Assembly: GCF_947500695.1 (NCBI RefSeq)
Contig: NZ_CANMSS010000008.1
Location: 213,124 to 277,123, forward strand
From: an uncultured Pseudoteredinibacter sp.
Lineage (GTDB): Bacteria > Pseudomonadota > Gammaproteobacteria > Pseudomonadales > Cellvibrionaceae
DNA: 64,000 nucleotides
Reading direction: 5' to 3'
In this document: one piece after another, positions 1 to 8,507 of the stretch
How the letters are laid out: every line of letters starts with the position of its first letter
Position numbering within the stretch: position 1 is the first letter of the stretch
Position numbers and translations under genes: made by a program
Notes under the pieces: model-generated
Database searches by the model: none
What the model was told of the DNA's origin: nothing
What the model saw: the letters and a program-made list of their open reading frames with translations, nothing else

Positions 1-1
1 C

Positions 2-769
2 GGAGTTGAAGGGCGTTGGAGCTGGAAAATTGATAAATCAGCCAATGAGAAAGCTCCCCTGAAACTCAACCTTACCGCCTCAGCTTTTGCTTACAATGAC
101 CCCACAGGAGCCATACTTGCCTGGAAAGGCTGGTCTAACCATGACCTGCAAAGCGGTATTAATAATAAGCTCCCCTTTGCAGCTCCAGCAGGTGTGGCAG
201 CCGCTGATAACATTCAAGCCAATAGTTTCCAGAGCTTTAGAGAAATAGATGGTCGCCCGGGTGGCTATATAGGGTTAGGGCTGTCTCGTAAAAGATCGTT
301 CAAAGTGGAATGGTTTCACTACGACAATCAGGCTGAAGACACCGCCTTTGAAGACGGGCATTACGCCTGGCATACGACATTTAACCATATTAGCGCTCAC
401 TATTTTCTAACAAAAGAGCTGGAGGCCTTCGGTCAATATATTCGCGGCCGTACCAGCATGGGGAATGGCTTCGTCGATAATCGCTTTGAATCTGCTTTCA
501 TTGCCATTTCAAAGAGCCAAGGCCCGCATCGACTGAGTGCCCGTTTTGAGCGCGCCATTGTGGATGATTTAGACAACACCCCGCTGGATGATAATAAGGA
601 AGCGGGCAATAGCTTTAATTTGAACTACAGTTATTACTTAGCACCCCACTGGAAATTTAGCAGTGAATATCAGCAAAGACGCTCTCGACAAGCAAGGCGT
701 AGTTACCGCCAAGAGCCTATCTACGTCAAAGAAGAGCAGCTGAGCTTCAGTGCGCGATATTACTTTTAA
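2..769 (+). CDS. Outer-membrane beta-barrel protein, 3' part only
   Basis: The frame is open from the left edge of the window, so the gene is 5' truncated here; the first whole codon begins at base 2 and 255 codons are visible. The translation alternates polar and hydrophobic residues in short strands rich in Tyr, Phe and Trp, and ends in Tyr-Tyr-Phe. A terminal aromatic residue is the usual signal for BAM-dependent outer-membrane assembly. This suggests a porin-type barrel, perhaps a solute-selective porin, but the substrate cannot be told. A GTG at 194 is an internal codon, not a start. The next gene follows after 18 bases on the same strand, so the two may be cotranscribed. Confidence 0.6.
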   Translation, partial: GVEGRWSWKIDKSANEKAPLKLNLTASAFAYNDPTGAILAWKGWSNHDLQSGINNKLPFAAPAGVAAADNIQANSFQSFREIDGRPGGYIGLGLSRKRSFKVEWFHYDNQAEDTAFEDGHYAWHTTFNHISAHYFLTKELEAFGQYIRGRTSMGNGFVDNRFESAFIAISKSQGPHRLSARFERAIVDDLDNTPLDDNKEAGNSFNLNYSYYLAPHWKFSSEYQQRRSRQARRSYRQEPIYVKEEQLSFSARYYF

Positions 770-787
770 CAAGAAGCGTCTCGCTCT

Positions 788-3163
788 ATGAAACTGCACA
801 TTCGAATCTTCGCACTGTTGGCTATTACCCTGATAGGCTTGTGTATTTCTAGCATGGTATTCCTATACCAGTCTTCCAGCCAGAAGGTCGAGCAGGACGC
901 CTCAGACAAGTTACTTGTTGCACAAAAGACCTTCTTTGACGTCTTAGACAACCAGCATCACCTGCTTAATACCAGTGTGGAAACCGTTGTTAAAGATTGG
1001 GGTTTGCGCCAATCCATAGGCCAACGTGACTTTGATACCTTGCAAAGTGTGCTACAAAATCACAGCAACCGTGTTGGTGCCGACGTAGCGTTGTTCGTTG
1101 ATAATGAAGGGGCCTTAGCCGTTAGCACCATTCGCCAGAACAAAGATCTTCCCCAGCAAATATTGGATCTGGTCAACAATAGCAGCAGCATTACCTTCCA
1201 AACCATTACCGAAATCAATCAACGTCACTATCAATTGGTACTCACCGAAGTCAAAGCGCCTATCCGTGTTGGCTGGCTGGGCATGGGCTTTGAAATTGAT
1301 GACGATATGGCAAATCGCTACAGTGAAATTAGCGGGGTTAATATTAGTTTTGTACTGCCGATGAGTCATAGCTTGCAGTTTATCGCCAGCAGCCTCCCCC
1401 CTGAAAGAATGAAGAGCATGCCCCCAACTCCTGGGGAAATAACCGATAAGCCATGGGTGATCCAGCAAGGTCAATGGGAAGATCTTGCGCTTTACAGCCC
1501 CTTCGATGAACAATCGAGTAGCGGCCTGGCTATCTTATTTCAGCAATCGCTTAATGAACCGAGAGAAAAGTTTAGCCAGTGGTGGCTGAGCTTATTGTCA
1601 ATTTTCAGTTTAATTTCTATCTTAGCTTTAGCCTTTGGTTATATTTTTTCCCGTGGTATCTCAAAACCGCTTAACCAACTACTGCACGTCATCGATGATG
1701 TTTCCAAAGGTGATTACAACACTCCGATTCGAATTTATCGGCGCGACGAGATTGGTCGTTTGGCGAAAGCTTTTTCACGAATGCAAAAAGCCGTCTCTGA
1801 TCGAGAAGAACATATCACCTATCAAGCGAGCCATGACAGCCTCACAGGGCTCTTGAACCGTGAAGGTTTAATTGAATGTATCGATGACACCATAAAAGGC
1901 CTCGACAGCAGCAAAGAAATAGCGGTTTTGGCCAACTTCAGGCTGAATTACTTTCAAGACATTGTGGACGCTTTAGGTTATTCCTGGGGCGACAAACTGA
2001 TCAACTTGGTATCTGAACGTTTACGTAGCCGGCTCGACCGTCAAGTCTTGGCACATCTGAACATCGACGAGTTTGTGTTACTGGCCAAAACCAAAGACAT
2101 CATGGGCGCCAAGGAGATCAACGACCAGATTCACCAAGCTTTAGAAGACCCTTTTTGTGTCAGTGGTATCGATTTAACCCTAAGAATTTCAGTGGGCATT
2201 GTGCTCTACCCTTTCAGCGCTCTAGATGCTGAAGGCTTATTACGCCGTGCTGGGGTGGCTTTAAATGAAGCCTGTCATAGCCAAAGGGCAACGGTAACCT
2301 ATGACCCTATGCACGATGAAGACAGCGTGCGTAAGCTTACTTTAATGGCAGAGCTGCCAAAAGCCATTGCGGAAAATCAGATTTGCCTGCATTACCAACC
2401 CAAGCTGAGACATGTTGGCAGTTGCACTCGGGTAGAGGGCGTTGAATGTCTAGTTCGCTGGCAGCACCCCGAGTTGGGATTTGTTCCACCAGATGATTTT
2501 ATTGGCCTTGCTGAAAAAACCGGATACATCGTAGAACTTACACGCTGGGTATTGAAAAATGCCCTAAAGCAATGCATCAAATGGCGTCAGCAAGGCTTTG
2601 ATATTGCCATCGCCGTTAATATCTCAGCCTTGGACTTAGCGCAAAAGAACTTCGATAAAGAAGTTGCCCATATGCTAAAAGATGCCGGCCTACCATCCAG
2701 TGCATTAATTATTGAAGTCACTGAAAGCGCTGCGGTGGAAAACCCAGAGCAAGCCATTGCTCAGCTAAGCCACTTAAAAGATATCGGCATAAAGCTATCG
2801 ATTGACGATTATGGCACTGGCTATTCTTCCTTAGCCCAATTAAAGCAGCTACCGGTACATGAATTAAAAATCGATAAAAGTTTCGTGCAAGATTTGGCGA
2901 CAGACGAAGAAGACCGCACGATTGTCCGTTCGACCATTGAGTTGGCTCACAATATCGGTTTATCAGTAGTGGCAGAAGGTGTGGAAGATGAAGCAACACT
3001 AAATCAATTGATTGAGTGGGGCTGCAACTATATGCAAGGCTATTTTATCGCAAGGCCATTGGATGAACTCGCCATGCAAAGCTGGTTAGAAGCGGCGAGT
3101 TTCCCAATTAAGTCAGTGCAGCTAGAAGCAAACACAAGCAATTTAAAATCGGCCGTCGATTAA
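788..3163 (+). CDS. Membrane c-di-GMP phosphodiesterase (sensor-HAMP-GGDEF-EAL)
   Basis: This 791-residue inner-membrane protein probably hydrolyses cyclic di-GMP. Order: membrane segment at about 5-26, periplasmic sensor (double-Cache-like) to about 263, second membrane segment 264-288, HAMP to about 340, GGDEF domain about 345-505, EAL domain about 520-770. The GGDEF signature is replaced by NIDEF at 425-429, so cyclase activity is unlikely. The EAL domain keeps the Glu of the signature (ECL at 553-555), the DDYGTGYSS loop at 673-681, the Lys of KIDKSFV, and AEGVE at 729-733, so it looks catalytically competent. A regulatory role for the degenerate GGDEF domain is inference. The ribosome site is weak, and coupling to the upstream porin gene is possible. 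Confidence 0.9.
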   Translation: MKLHIRIFALLAITLIGLCISSMVFLYQSSSQKVEQDASDKLLVAQKTFFDVLDNQHHLLNTSVETVVKDWGLRQSIGQRDFDTLQSVLQNHSNRVGADVALFVDNEGALAVSTIRQNKDLPQQILDLVNNSSSITFQTITEINQRHYQLVLTEVKAPIRVGWLGMGFEIDDDMANRYSEISGVNISFVLPMSHSLQFIASSLPPERMKSMPPTPGEITDKPWVIQQGQWEDLALYSPFDEQSSSGLAILFQQSLNEPREKFSQWWLSLLSIFSLISILALAFGYIFSRGISKPLNQLLHVIDDVSKGDYNTPIRIYRRDEIGRLAKAFSRMQKAVSDREEHITYQASHDSLTGLLNREGLIECIDDTIKGLDSSKEIAVLANFRLNYFQDIVDALGYSWGDKLINLVSERLRSRLDRQVLAHLNIDEFVLLAKTKDIMGAKEINDQIHQALEDPFCVSGIDLTLRISVGIVLYPFSALDAEGLLRRAGVALNEACHSQRATVTYDPMHDEDSVRKLTLMAELPKAIAENQICLHYQPKLRHVGSCTRVEGVECLVRWQHPELGFVPPDDFIGLAEKTGYIVELTRWVLKNALKQCIKWRQQGFDIAIAVNISALDLAQKNFDKEVAHMLKDAGLPSSALIIEVTESAAVENPEQAIAQLSHLKDIGIKLSIDDYGTGYSSLAQLKQLPVHELKIDKSFVQDLATDEEDRTIVRSTIELAHNIGLSVVAEGVEDEATLNQLIEWGCNYMQGYFIARPLDELAMQSWLEAASFPIKSVQLEANTSNLKSAVD

Positions 3164-3184
3164 AATAAGCTAAAAGCCTTTGCT

Positions 3185-3403
3185 TTACTTCTCGCCATTT
3201 TGCAGCAGCGTTTCTCTTTCACGCTGATATTCATCAAAACTCTGTTCATATTGCTGGCGGCATTGCTCCTGTACTGCCAAGGGCTCTTTGTCACAAGCTT
3301 GCTTTCGATTATCTTGGGCAATCTCATAGATATCCTGCTGAGTGCAGGCTTGCACAGCCAATATCATTGAGAATAAAAATAGCGCCTTCGCTTTAATGGA
3401 CAT
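3185..3403 (-). CDS. Small predicted lipoprotein
   Basis: This is a 72-residue protein with a short basic N-terminus, a hydrophobic stretch and a lipobox-like LAVQAC motif, so Cys at about residue 20 should be lipidated after signal peptidase II cleavage. The mature part is short, charged and probably helical, with two further Cys. I do not recognise a named family. The ATG at 3403 is chosen over an upstream TTG because the lipoprotein signal starts there and a TAGGTT-like ribosome site precedes it. It is convergent with the phosphodiesterase gene, 21 bases away. Confidence 0.65.
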   Translation of the reverse strand: MSIKAKALFLFSMILAVQACTQQDIYEIAQDNRKQACDKEPLAVQEQCRQQYEQSFDEYQRERETLLQNGEK

Positions 3404-3492
3404 GATGCAACCTAAATGCAATTGAGTTAATTGGTGAAAGAGTTAGTATCTAGACGCATTCTTGGAACAATAGTTCACTTCACCTCTCACTT

Positions 3493-3524
3493 CTCACTTC
3501 TAACCTCTCTCACTTCTAACCTCA
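3493..3524. repeat. Tandem 16-bp duplication at the end of the DUF547 gene
   Basis: CTCACTTCTAACCTCT at 3493-3508 is followed directly by CTCACTTCTAACCTCA at 3509-3524, with a related partial copy just to the left. The repeat spans the last codons and the stop codon of the DUF547 gene on the minus strand, so copy number could change its extreme C-terminus. Confidence 0.7.
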
Positions 3525-4342
3525 TTCAAATTCCAATCATATTGATACTGAAAGGTTTTAACGGGCCCTTCTATAAGCCCCTGCTCTTGAAAATACTCCC
3601 ATAGATTGGCTTTCTTATCGCTGAAATCTTGCCAATACCAGTTGAAGATGCTGGATACTTGATAGGCCTTATCCGTACGCAAAAAACCTCGGGGCGACTG
3701 CAAAAATGTTTTTTCAGCAAGATTTAATTGCTCGTTTAGTGTCTGAGCGCGGTAAATATCATTCGATAAATTCGGACAACCTACGCTGGCGCAGTTTAAG
3801 GCAAAGTGAAAACGTTGATCTTTCCAGATAGGCCTAAGTATTCGGTGCTCTATGTCGTTGAGAGATAATTTAATGCCTGCGACCTCAATCAACTTGTCTT
3901 CCCAGGGGCCGCCATTGAATAGGCTTTTAAAACTTAATCGAATGTCCTTGATGGAAGCGACGGGATAATGCTGCAACACCAAGCTAACCACACTCAGGTT
4001 GTAGCTGTTAATCCAAAAGGCTTGCTGTTCATCAGCGCTCCAGCCGCGCGGATCAATACTGGCCAAAGAGGTTTGCAGCCTCTCTAGGGCGAGCTCATCT
4101 TCTGCCGTTACAGCGGCGTAGTCCACGCGATTTAAGCCAGTGCTGTCTGTGATGACGTAACGCTCTAAAAATGCCTGCCAAAGCTCCCAAGAAGGCTTTT
4201 CAGATTGTTCTTTGGTAGTGCGGCTGTTGGGCAACCACTCTTCCCAGAGCTCTGCCTTAGGGGCAGCCTCTAGTGTAATAGCAAAGCAAAGCACGCCCGC
4301 TAGACAAAGGTTCAGTAAAAATCGAGAGGGTTTAGGTTTCAT
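3500..4342 (-). CDS. DUF547 domain protein, exported
   Basis: A 280-residue protein with an N-terminal signal peptide (MKPKPSRF, a hydrophobic run, then EAAPKA) followed by a DUF547 domain. The family is recognised from QQAFWINSYNLSVVSLVL, the FNGGPW segment, the LSLNDIEH segment and the NCASVGCPNLS motif with two Cys. The biochemical role of DUF547 is unsettled; a papain-like fold has been suggested for related proteins, but I infer nothing beyond a periplasmic location. An upstream in-frame ATG at 4390 would put 16 extra residues before the signal peptide, so 4342 is preferred. The gene is divergent from bioA. Confidence 0.8.
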   Translation of the reverse strand: MKPKPSRFLLNLCLAGVLCFAITLEAAPKAELWEEWLPNSRTTKEQSEKPSWELWQAFLERYVITDSTGLNRVDYAAVTAEDELALERLQTSLASIDPRGWSADEQQAFWINSYNLSVVSLVLQHYPVASIKDIRLSFKSLFNGGPWEDKLIEVAGIKLSLNDIEHRILRPIWKDQRFHFALNCASVGCPNLSNDIYRAQTLNEQLNLAEKTFLQSPRGFLRTDKAYQVSSIFNWYWQDFSDKKANLWEYFQEQGLIEGPVKTFQYQYDWNLNEVRSERG

Positions 4343-4429
4343 AGGGTTCCCAGCATTCTGTAGGTAAACAAGCTTGCCAGCACACTCCATAAACTCCTGT
4401 TTATGGGTGACTAATGGTTATGTTCTAGT

Positions 4430-4495
4430 TTGCCATGGCATATAGGAGATCGATACTCTAGAATAGTTAACCAATTTATAACATTTGGTTAACAT
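4430..4495 (+). promoter_or_regulatory. bioA promoter with BirA-type operator
   Basis: An inverted repeat TAGTTAACC-N14-GGTTAACAT lies at 4464-4495. It resembles the known BirA operator (TTGTAAACC-N16-GGTTTACAA in E. coli) in arm sequence and approximate spacing. A plausible sigma-70 promoter, TTGCCA at 4430-4435 and GATACT at 4452-4457 with 16-bp spacing, would place the transcription start near the left arm, so bound BirA-biotinyl-AMP should block initiation. The right arm ends five bases before the bioA ATG, leaving no visible Shine-Dalgarno. The operator match is strong; the promoter is inferred. Confidence 0.75.
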
Positions 4496-4500
4496 TAAGC

Positions 4501-5802
4501 ATGAGTGATAACTTGGCTATGAGCCCCGAACAACTGCAAGCCATCGATAAACAGCATATCTGGCACCCTTATAGCCAAGTCGCCCAGGATCAAAGCCCTG
4601 CCCTACCCATCGTCGATAGTGCCCAGGGCGTCTATTTAAAGCTGGCTAGTGGCGAACGGGTCATCGACGGCATGTCCTCCTGGTGGTGCATGCTGCATGG
4701 CTATAATCACCCAGTGCTAAACGCTGCCGCCAAAGCCCAGCTTGATAAAATGTCCCATGTTATGTTCGGAGGCTTAACCCACGAACCCGCCATTAAATTA
4801 GCAAAGCTTTTGGTAGACATCACACCGGCCGGTTTAGATAAGGTCTTCTTTGCTGACTCAGGCTCAGTGAGTGTTGAGGTCGCCATCAAAATGGCATTGC
4901 AGTATTGGTATTCCCTCGGCCGAGCTGAAAAACAGCGTTTAATAACTATTAAGAACGGTTATCACGGCGATACCTTTGGCGCGATGGCCAGCTGCGACCC
5001 GGTAAACGGCATGCATCACCTCTTTAGTACTAACCTGCCACAGCATCATTTTTTAGAAGCACCACCCATGGGTTTTGATAAGCCCCCTTGCCCTCGTTAT
5101 TTGCAAGAAATTAAAGACTATATTGCTAAGCATCACCATGAAATCGCCGCCTTTATACTGGAGCCGATTGTGCAAGGTGCTGGCGGCATGCGCTTTTACT
5201 CTCCAGCGTATTTACAAGAAATTAAAGCGCTGTGTGAAGAGTATGACTTGCTATTAATCGCCGACGAAATTGCAACCGGCTTTGGCCGTAGCGGTAAATT
5301 ATTTGCTTGCGAACATGCTGGCATTAGCCCCGACATATTATGTTTAGGCAAGGCGCTTAGTGGTGGCTATATGACTTTGGCGGCGACACTTTGCAGCGAA
5401 AAAATAGCCGATGGCATATGCAATGGAGAAGCTTCAGTTTTTATGCATGGACCCACTTTTATGGCGAACCCTTTAGCCTGCGCTACCGCCTTAGCCAGCA
5501 CTGAGTTACTCATTCAACAGGACTGGCAAGAGCGTGTTAAAAACATTGAAACACAGCTAAACCTTGGCTTAGCTCCATTACACGATGCAAGCTCAGTTGC
5601 GGATGTGCGAGTACTGGGCGCCATTGGAGTAGTTGAAATGAAACAGGAAGTTGATAAAGAGGCTTTGCAAAGTGCTTTGATTGAGCACGGCGTATGGTTG
5701 CGCCCTTTTGGAAAGCTGGTTTACACCATGCCTCCATTTGTAAGCACAAATGAAGAATTACAGCAGCTTTGCTCCGCTATGGTGGAGACTTTGAGCCAAT
5801 AG
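4501..5802 (+). CDS. bioA: Adenosylmethionine-8-amino-7-oxononanoate aminotransferase
   Basis: This cytosolic PLP enzyme converts 7-keto-8-aminopelargonate to 7,8-diaminopelargonate using S-adenosylmethionine as amino donor, in biotin synthesis. The 433 residues match the usual length. Diagnostic segments are IWHPYSQ near the start, DGMSSWWCMLHGYNHP, the glycine-rich cofactor region SGSVSVEVAIKMALQYW, the IADEIATGFGRSG segment with the cofactor Asp, and the Schiff-base Lys in CLGKALSGGYM. It stands alone: other bio genes are not in the window, so the BirA-type site upstream would regulate a monocistronic bioA. A terminator hairpin follows. Confidence 0.96.
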   Translation: MSDNLAMSPEQLQAIDKQHIWHPYSQVAQDQSPALPIVDSAQGVYLKLASGERVIDGMSSWWCMLHGYNHPVLNAAAKAQLDKMSHVMFGGLTHEPAIKLAKLLVDITPAGLDKVFFADSGSVSVEVAIKMALQYWYSLGRAEKQRLITIKNGYHGDTFGAMASCDPVNGMHHLFSTNLPQHHFLEAPPMGFDKPPCPRYLQEIKDYIAKHHHEIAAFILEPIVQGAGGMRFYSPAYLQEIKALCEEYDLLLIADEIATGFGRSGKLFACEHAGISPDILCLGKALSGGYMTLAATLCSEKIADGICNGEASVFMHGPTFMANPLACATALASTELLIQQDWQERVKNIETQLNLGLAPLHDASSVADVRVLGAIGVVEMKQEVDKEALQSALIEHGVWLRPFGKLVYTMPPFVSTNEELQQLCSAMVETLSQ

Positions 5803-5831
5803 ATCAGAGGCTCCCTTGAACGACAGAAATT

Positions 5832-5871
5832 AAAAAGCCCTGGCGAATGGCATATTCATCAGGGCTTTTTT
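5832..5871 (+). terminator. Rho-independent terminator after bioA
   Basis: An A-run plus GCCCTG at 5832-5842 pairs with CAGGGC plus a six-T run at 5860-5871. The interior can pair partly as well. The flanking A and T runs make it potentially bidirectional. Confidence 0.85.
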
Positions 5872-5890
5872 GTATTTCTAACGACGCTAA

Positions 5891-6155
5891 GGGCACCTCT
5901 AAATAATGCAGATTAGCTCAGGCTTCACGTCAATGTCGTAATCGAGGCGCTTCTTTGAAAGCAGGCTGGTCGCCTGTCGAAAAGGAGCAACGAAGAGTAC
6001 GACATTGACGTGAAGCCCCGAAGGGCGGTCCCTGAAGCGCTCATCTACGTTGTTGCGCTTCTTGCCAAGGGCTGCGGCCATTGCCGGCGAAGCGCGCCTA
6101 GTAGCTAAGCGCTTCAGGGCTCCGCTGAGCAAACCTGCATTATTCAGAGGTGCCC
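5891..6155. repeat. Structured interspersed repeat, copy 1 (MITE-like)
   Basis: This 265-bp non-coding element is bounded by inverted ends GGGCACCTCTAAATAATGCAG and its near-perfect complement (one mismatch), each 21 bp. Inside are a perfect 20-bp inverted repeat (5921-5940 with 5998-6017) and a perfect 12-bp pair CCCTGAAGCGCT/AGCGCTTCAGGG (6030-6041 with 6108-6119). A nested 7-bp pair GCGCTTC/GAAGCGC lies at 6055-6061 and 6089-6095. The same architecture recurs at 58611-58896. It ends six bases from the trpS stop codon. No transposase is encoded, so a non-autonomous mobile element is the simplest reading. Confidence 0.8.
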
Positions 6156-6161
6156 TAGTTA

Positions 6162-7190
6162 TTAAGACAATTTACGAATACCAACCGAGCTGCGCAATTT
6201 ATCTAATAGTGGCTCGCTATACCCTCGGGCCTTTTCAGCTCCGGCCTGTAAAACATCTTCAATATAAGAAGGATTCGCCAACAACTCATTATACCGCTCG
6301 CGTGGCTCGGCCAGCTCTGCATTAATTAGCTCAAACAGTTGCTTCTTAGCTTCACCCCAAGCAATGCCGTCAGCAAAGGCTTGTCGCATTTCCACTTGCT
6401 GTTGCTCATTAGCAAAGGCCTTCCAAATTTGAAATACCGTTGAGGTATCTGGATCTTTCGCTTCACCAGGCTCAAGCAAATTGGTTTTAATTTTGTTGAT
6501 GTGTTTACGCAGCTGCTTTTCACCTAAGAAAAGAGGGATAGTATTGCCGTAGCTCTTACTCATTTTACGGCCATCCAAGCCCTGCAAAACCGCGACATCA
6601 TCATCGACTTGATATTCTGGCAAAGTAAAAACAGGCTGTTTTTTACTGGCGAATAAATGATTAAAACGCTGGGCCATATCACGAGCCATTTCTACGTGCT
6701 GAATCTGATCACGCCCAACCGGAACTTTATTCGCATTGAAAATCAAAATATCAGCTGCCATCAATACAGGGTAGCTAAACAAACCCATGGTGATACCGTA
6801 ATCGGTATCCTCACCGGCTTCGGCATTTTGATCAACAGCCGCTTTATAAGCATGTGCTCGGTTCATCAAGCCTTTGGCGCACACACAATTAAGCATCCAA
6901 CACAGCTCAGCGATCTGGGGAATATCAGATTGGCGATAAAAAACCACTTCTTCTGGGTTTAAACCTAGGGCCAGCCAACTAGCAGCAATCTCTTTGGTAG
7001 ATTGTGCAACAAGGTCTGGATCCTGACATTTAATTAGCGCGTGAAAATCCGCCAAAAAGTAAAATGAAAGATTATCCTGGTTGCGGCTCGCCTCAATGGC
7101 AGGGCGAATGGCGCCAACATAGTTACCGATGTGAGGGGTACCTGAAGTTGTAATCCCCGTGAGAATACGCTGTTTTTCTTTGCTGCTCAT
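6162..7190 (-). CDS. trpS: Tryptophan--tRNA ligase
   Basis: Class I aminoacyl-tRNA synthetase that charges tRNA-Trp. The 342-residue protein carries the HIGH-like motif in [10 protein letters not shown] near residue 20, the tryptophan-pocket segments FYRQSDIP and [20 protein letters not shown], and a KMSKS loop in [10 protein letters not shown]. Length and motifs fit the bacterial TrpS family. The ATG at 7190 has a GGA-type ribosome site. The structured repeat abuts the stop codon, so it may supply or disturb transcript ending. Confidence 0.97.
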   Translation of the reverse strand: MSSKEKQRILTGITTSGTPHIGNYVGAIRPAIEASRNQDNLSFYFLADFHALIKCQDPDLVAQSTKEIAASWLALGLNPEEVVFYRQSDIPQIAELCWMLNCVCAKGLMNRAHAYKAAVDQNAEAGEDTDYGITMGLFSYPVLMAADILIFNANKVPVGRDQIQHVEMARDMAQRFNHLFASKKQPVFTLPEYQVDDDVAVLQGLDGRKMSKSYGNTIPLFLGEKQLRKHINKIKTNLLEPGEAKDPDTSTVFQIWKAFANEQQQVEMRQAFADGIAWGEAKKQLFELINAELAEPRERYNELLANPSYIEDVLQAGAEKARGYSEPLLDKLRSSVGIRKLS

Positions 7191-7270
7191 GCTTGGTCCA
7201 AAATCTTATTTAGGGGCAGCCATAGCCGCCGGGCGCCGCTATGATACAGGGCTTAGAGCATGGCGCATAG

Positions 7271-8443
7271 TCACTCGGGACTATCTCCCTCAAGCAGCTC
7301 AGTGATACAGCGCAGATACCTAGGGCCAAGGCTCGACCAGCTGAAATCGACCGCAGCTTTGGCGACCTCAAGTGTTTGGCCAGCAGCTCGGCACAAGGCC
7401 ATATCCAGCACCCTGACCGCCAGATCACGGGCTTCTTGCTCAATATCACCAGATTGATAACAACACTCTTTAGCAAACCATTCTGGATAGACCAAACGAT
7501 TGGGTAGCAATGGCAAGCAGCCGTAGCTACAGGCCTCTAGTACGGCCAGGCCTTGAAAATCATGCTCAGCGGTAGACAAGACCACATCCGCCGCCGCCAT
7601 TAAGGCACGATAACTCTCAAGGCACTCTTGATAGCCCCAAGCCGCCAGTTTCATTGGGCTATCGTGAGCACTGAGAAGCTTTTTTATCTGTTCAAACTCA
7701 GGGGGCACTTGTCGAAAGCTCTGCCCGACGATATACCACTCAATACTTGGGCGCCTATCCACAGGTAGCGCCACAAGCTTAGCCTGTAACGTTTGGATTA
7801 AGGCCAGCAGACGATCTGGCCCCTTGTCATATTCCCAGCGGTGGTTCCATAGGATTCGCAATACCCCCGGCTTCGTGGACCTCACATTATCGCTAATTGT
7901 GGCTGCTGCGATAGGTACAGGTATAAGCTCTGACTTTGAACTTAAAAGCTCTAGCAGCCCTTTTGGAACATTATCTGGCATCGCTTTAAGCAACTTCTTT
8001 GCGCCACTTAAAAAGCTTTGCTGATTGTATTGGCTATTAAAGATCAGCCGGTCTGCGCACAAGGCGCTGTAAATGCTGGTTAACTGCGGCTCCAGCAAAC
8101 TGTGCTGTTTGGCGCTCTTAGGATAGGCAAATTGATTTTCGTGAAAGTATAAAATAGTGGGCAAACGACTCAGCTCAGGCACAAAACCACGCAATGCTGA
8201 AAGATCCACCATCGAGGTGGCTAATAGAAACTGGTAATTCTGCTGCAGAGTTTCACGCTGATTAAAAGCCCAACTCAAGCTATTGCCACGCTGGCGCCAG
8301 CTAAAATAGCGCGGCGCTAAACTCAGCTGTGTCCACTGCCATTGCTGCAAACCCTCGCTGAGTTGTCTTCTCCAATAGGCGTGACTTTGGGCATCATAAG
8401 CCGACAACAGTAAAGCTTTAGGGGCTGCACATGGCTCTGTCAT
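7271..8443 (-). CDS. tRNA-queuosine alpha-mannosyltransferase-like (GTDC1/DUF3524) glycosyltransferase
   Basis: A 390-residue GT-B-fold glycosyltransferase. The N-terminal half matches the GTDC1/DUF3524 family: ALLLSAYDAQSHAYW at 10-24, a P-x-x-YFHENQFAYP segment around 95-108, and a rigid FNSQYN segment near 135-140. The C-terminal half is a glycosyltransferase family 4 domain with WNHRWEYDKGP at 199-209 and a donor-site motif EHDFQGLAVLEA at 293-304. The animal homologue attaches mannose to queuosine in tRNA-Asp; that a bacterial member does the same is inference. It lies between trpS and the cNMP protein on the same strand, with 80- and 64-base gaps. Confidence 0.8.
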   Translation of the reverse strand: MTEPCAAPKALLLSAYDAQSHAYWRRQLSEGLQQWQWTQLSLAPRYFSWRQRGNSLSWAFNQRETLQQNYQFLLATSMVDLSALRGFVPELSRLPTILYFHENQFAYPKSAKQHSLLEPQLTSIYSALCADRLIFNSQYNQQSFLSGAKKLLKAMPDNVPKGLLELLSSKSELIPVPIAAATISDNVRSTKPGVLRILWNHRWEYDKGPDRLLALIQTLQAKLVALPVDRRPSIEWYIVGQSFRQVPPEFEQIKKLLSAHDSPMKLAAWGYQECLESYRALMAAADVVLSTAEHDFQGLAVLEACSYGCLPLLPNRLVYPEWFAKECCYQSGDIEQEARDLAVRVLDMALCRAAGQTLEVAKAAVDFSWSSLGPRYLRCITELLEGDSPE

Positions 8444-8507
8444 TTAAGGGTCAAATCGTATAATTGCTTATGTTTGAGGCATGGCTTTTAATGGAAAAAT
8501 GCCAGCG

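Noticed and set aside
1115..1513. 132-codon minus-strand frame within the phosphodiesterase gene
   Set aside because: Antisense to the sensor domain; no recognisable family.
5899..6325. Small frames on both strands inside the structured repeat next to trpS
   Set aside because: They arise from inverted repeats and are not shared with the second copy of the repeat.
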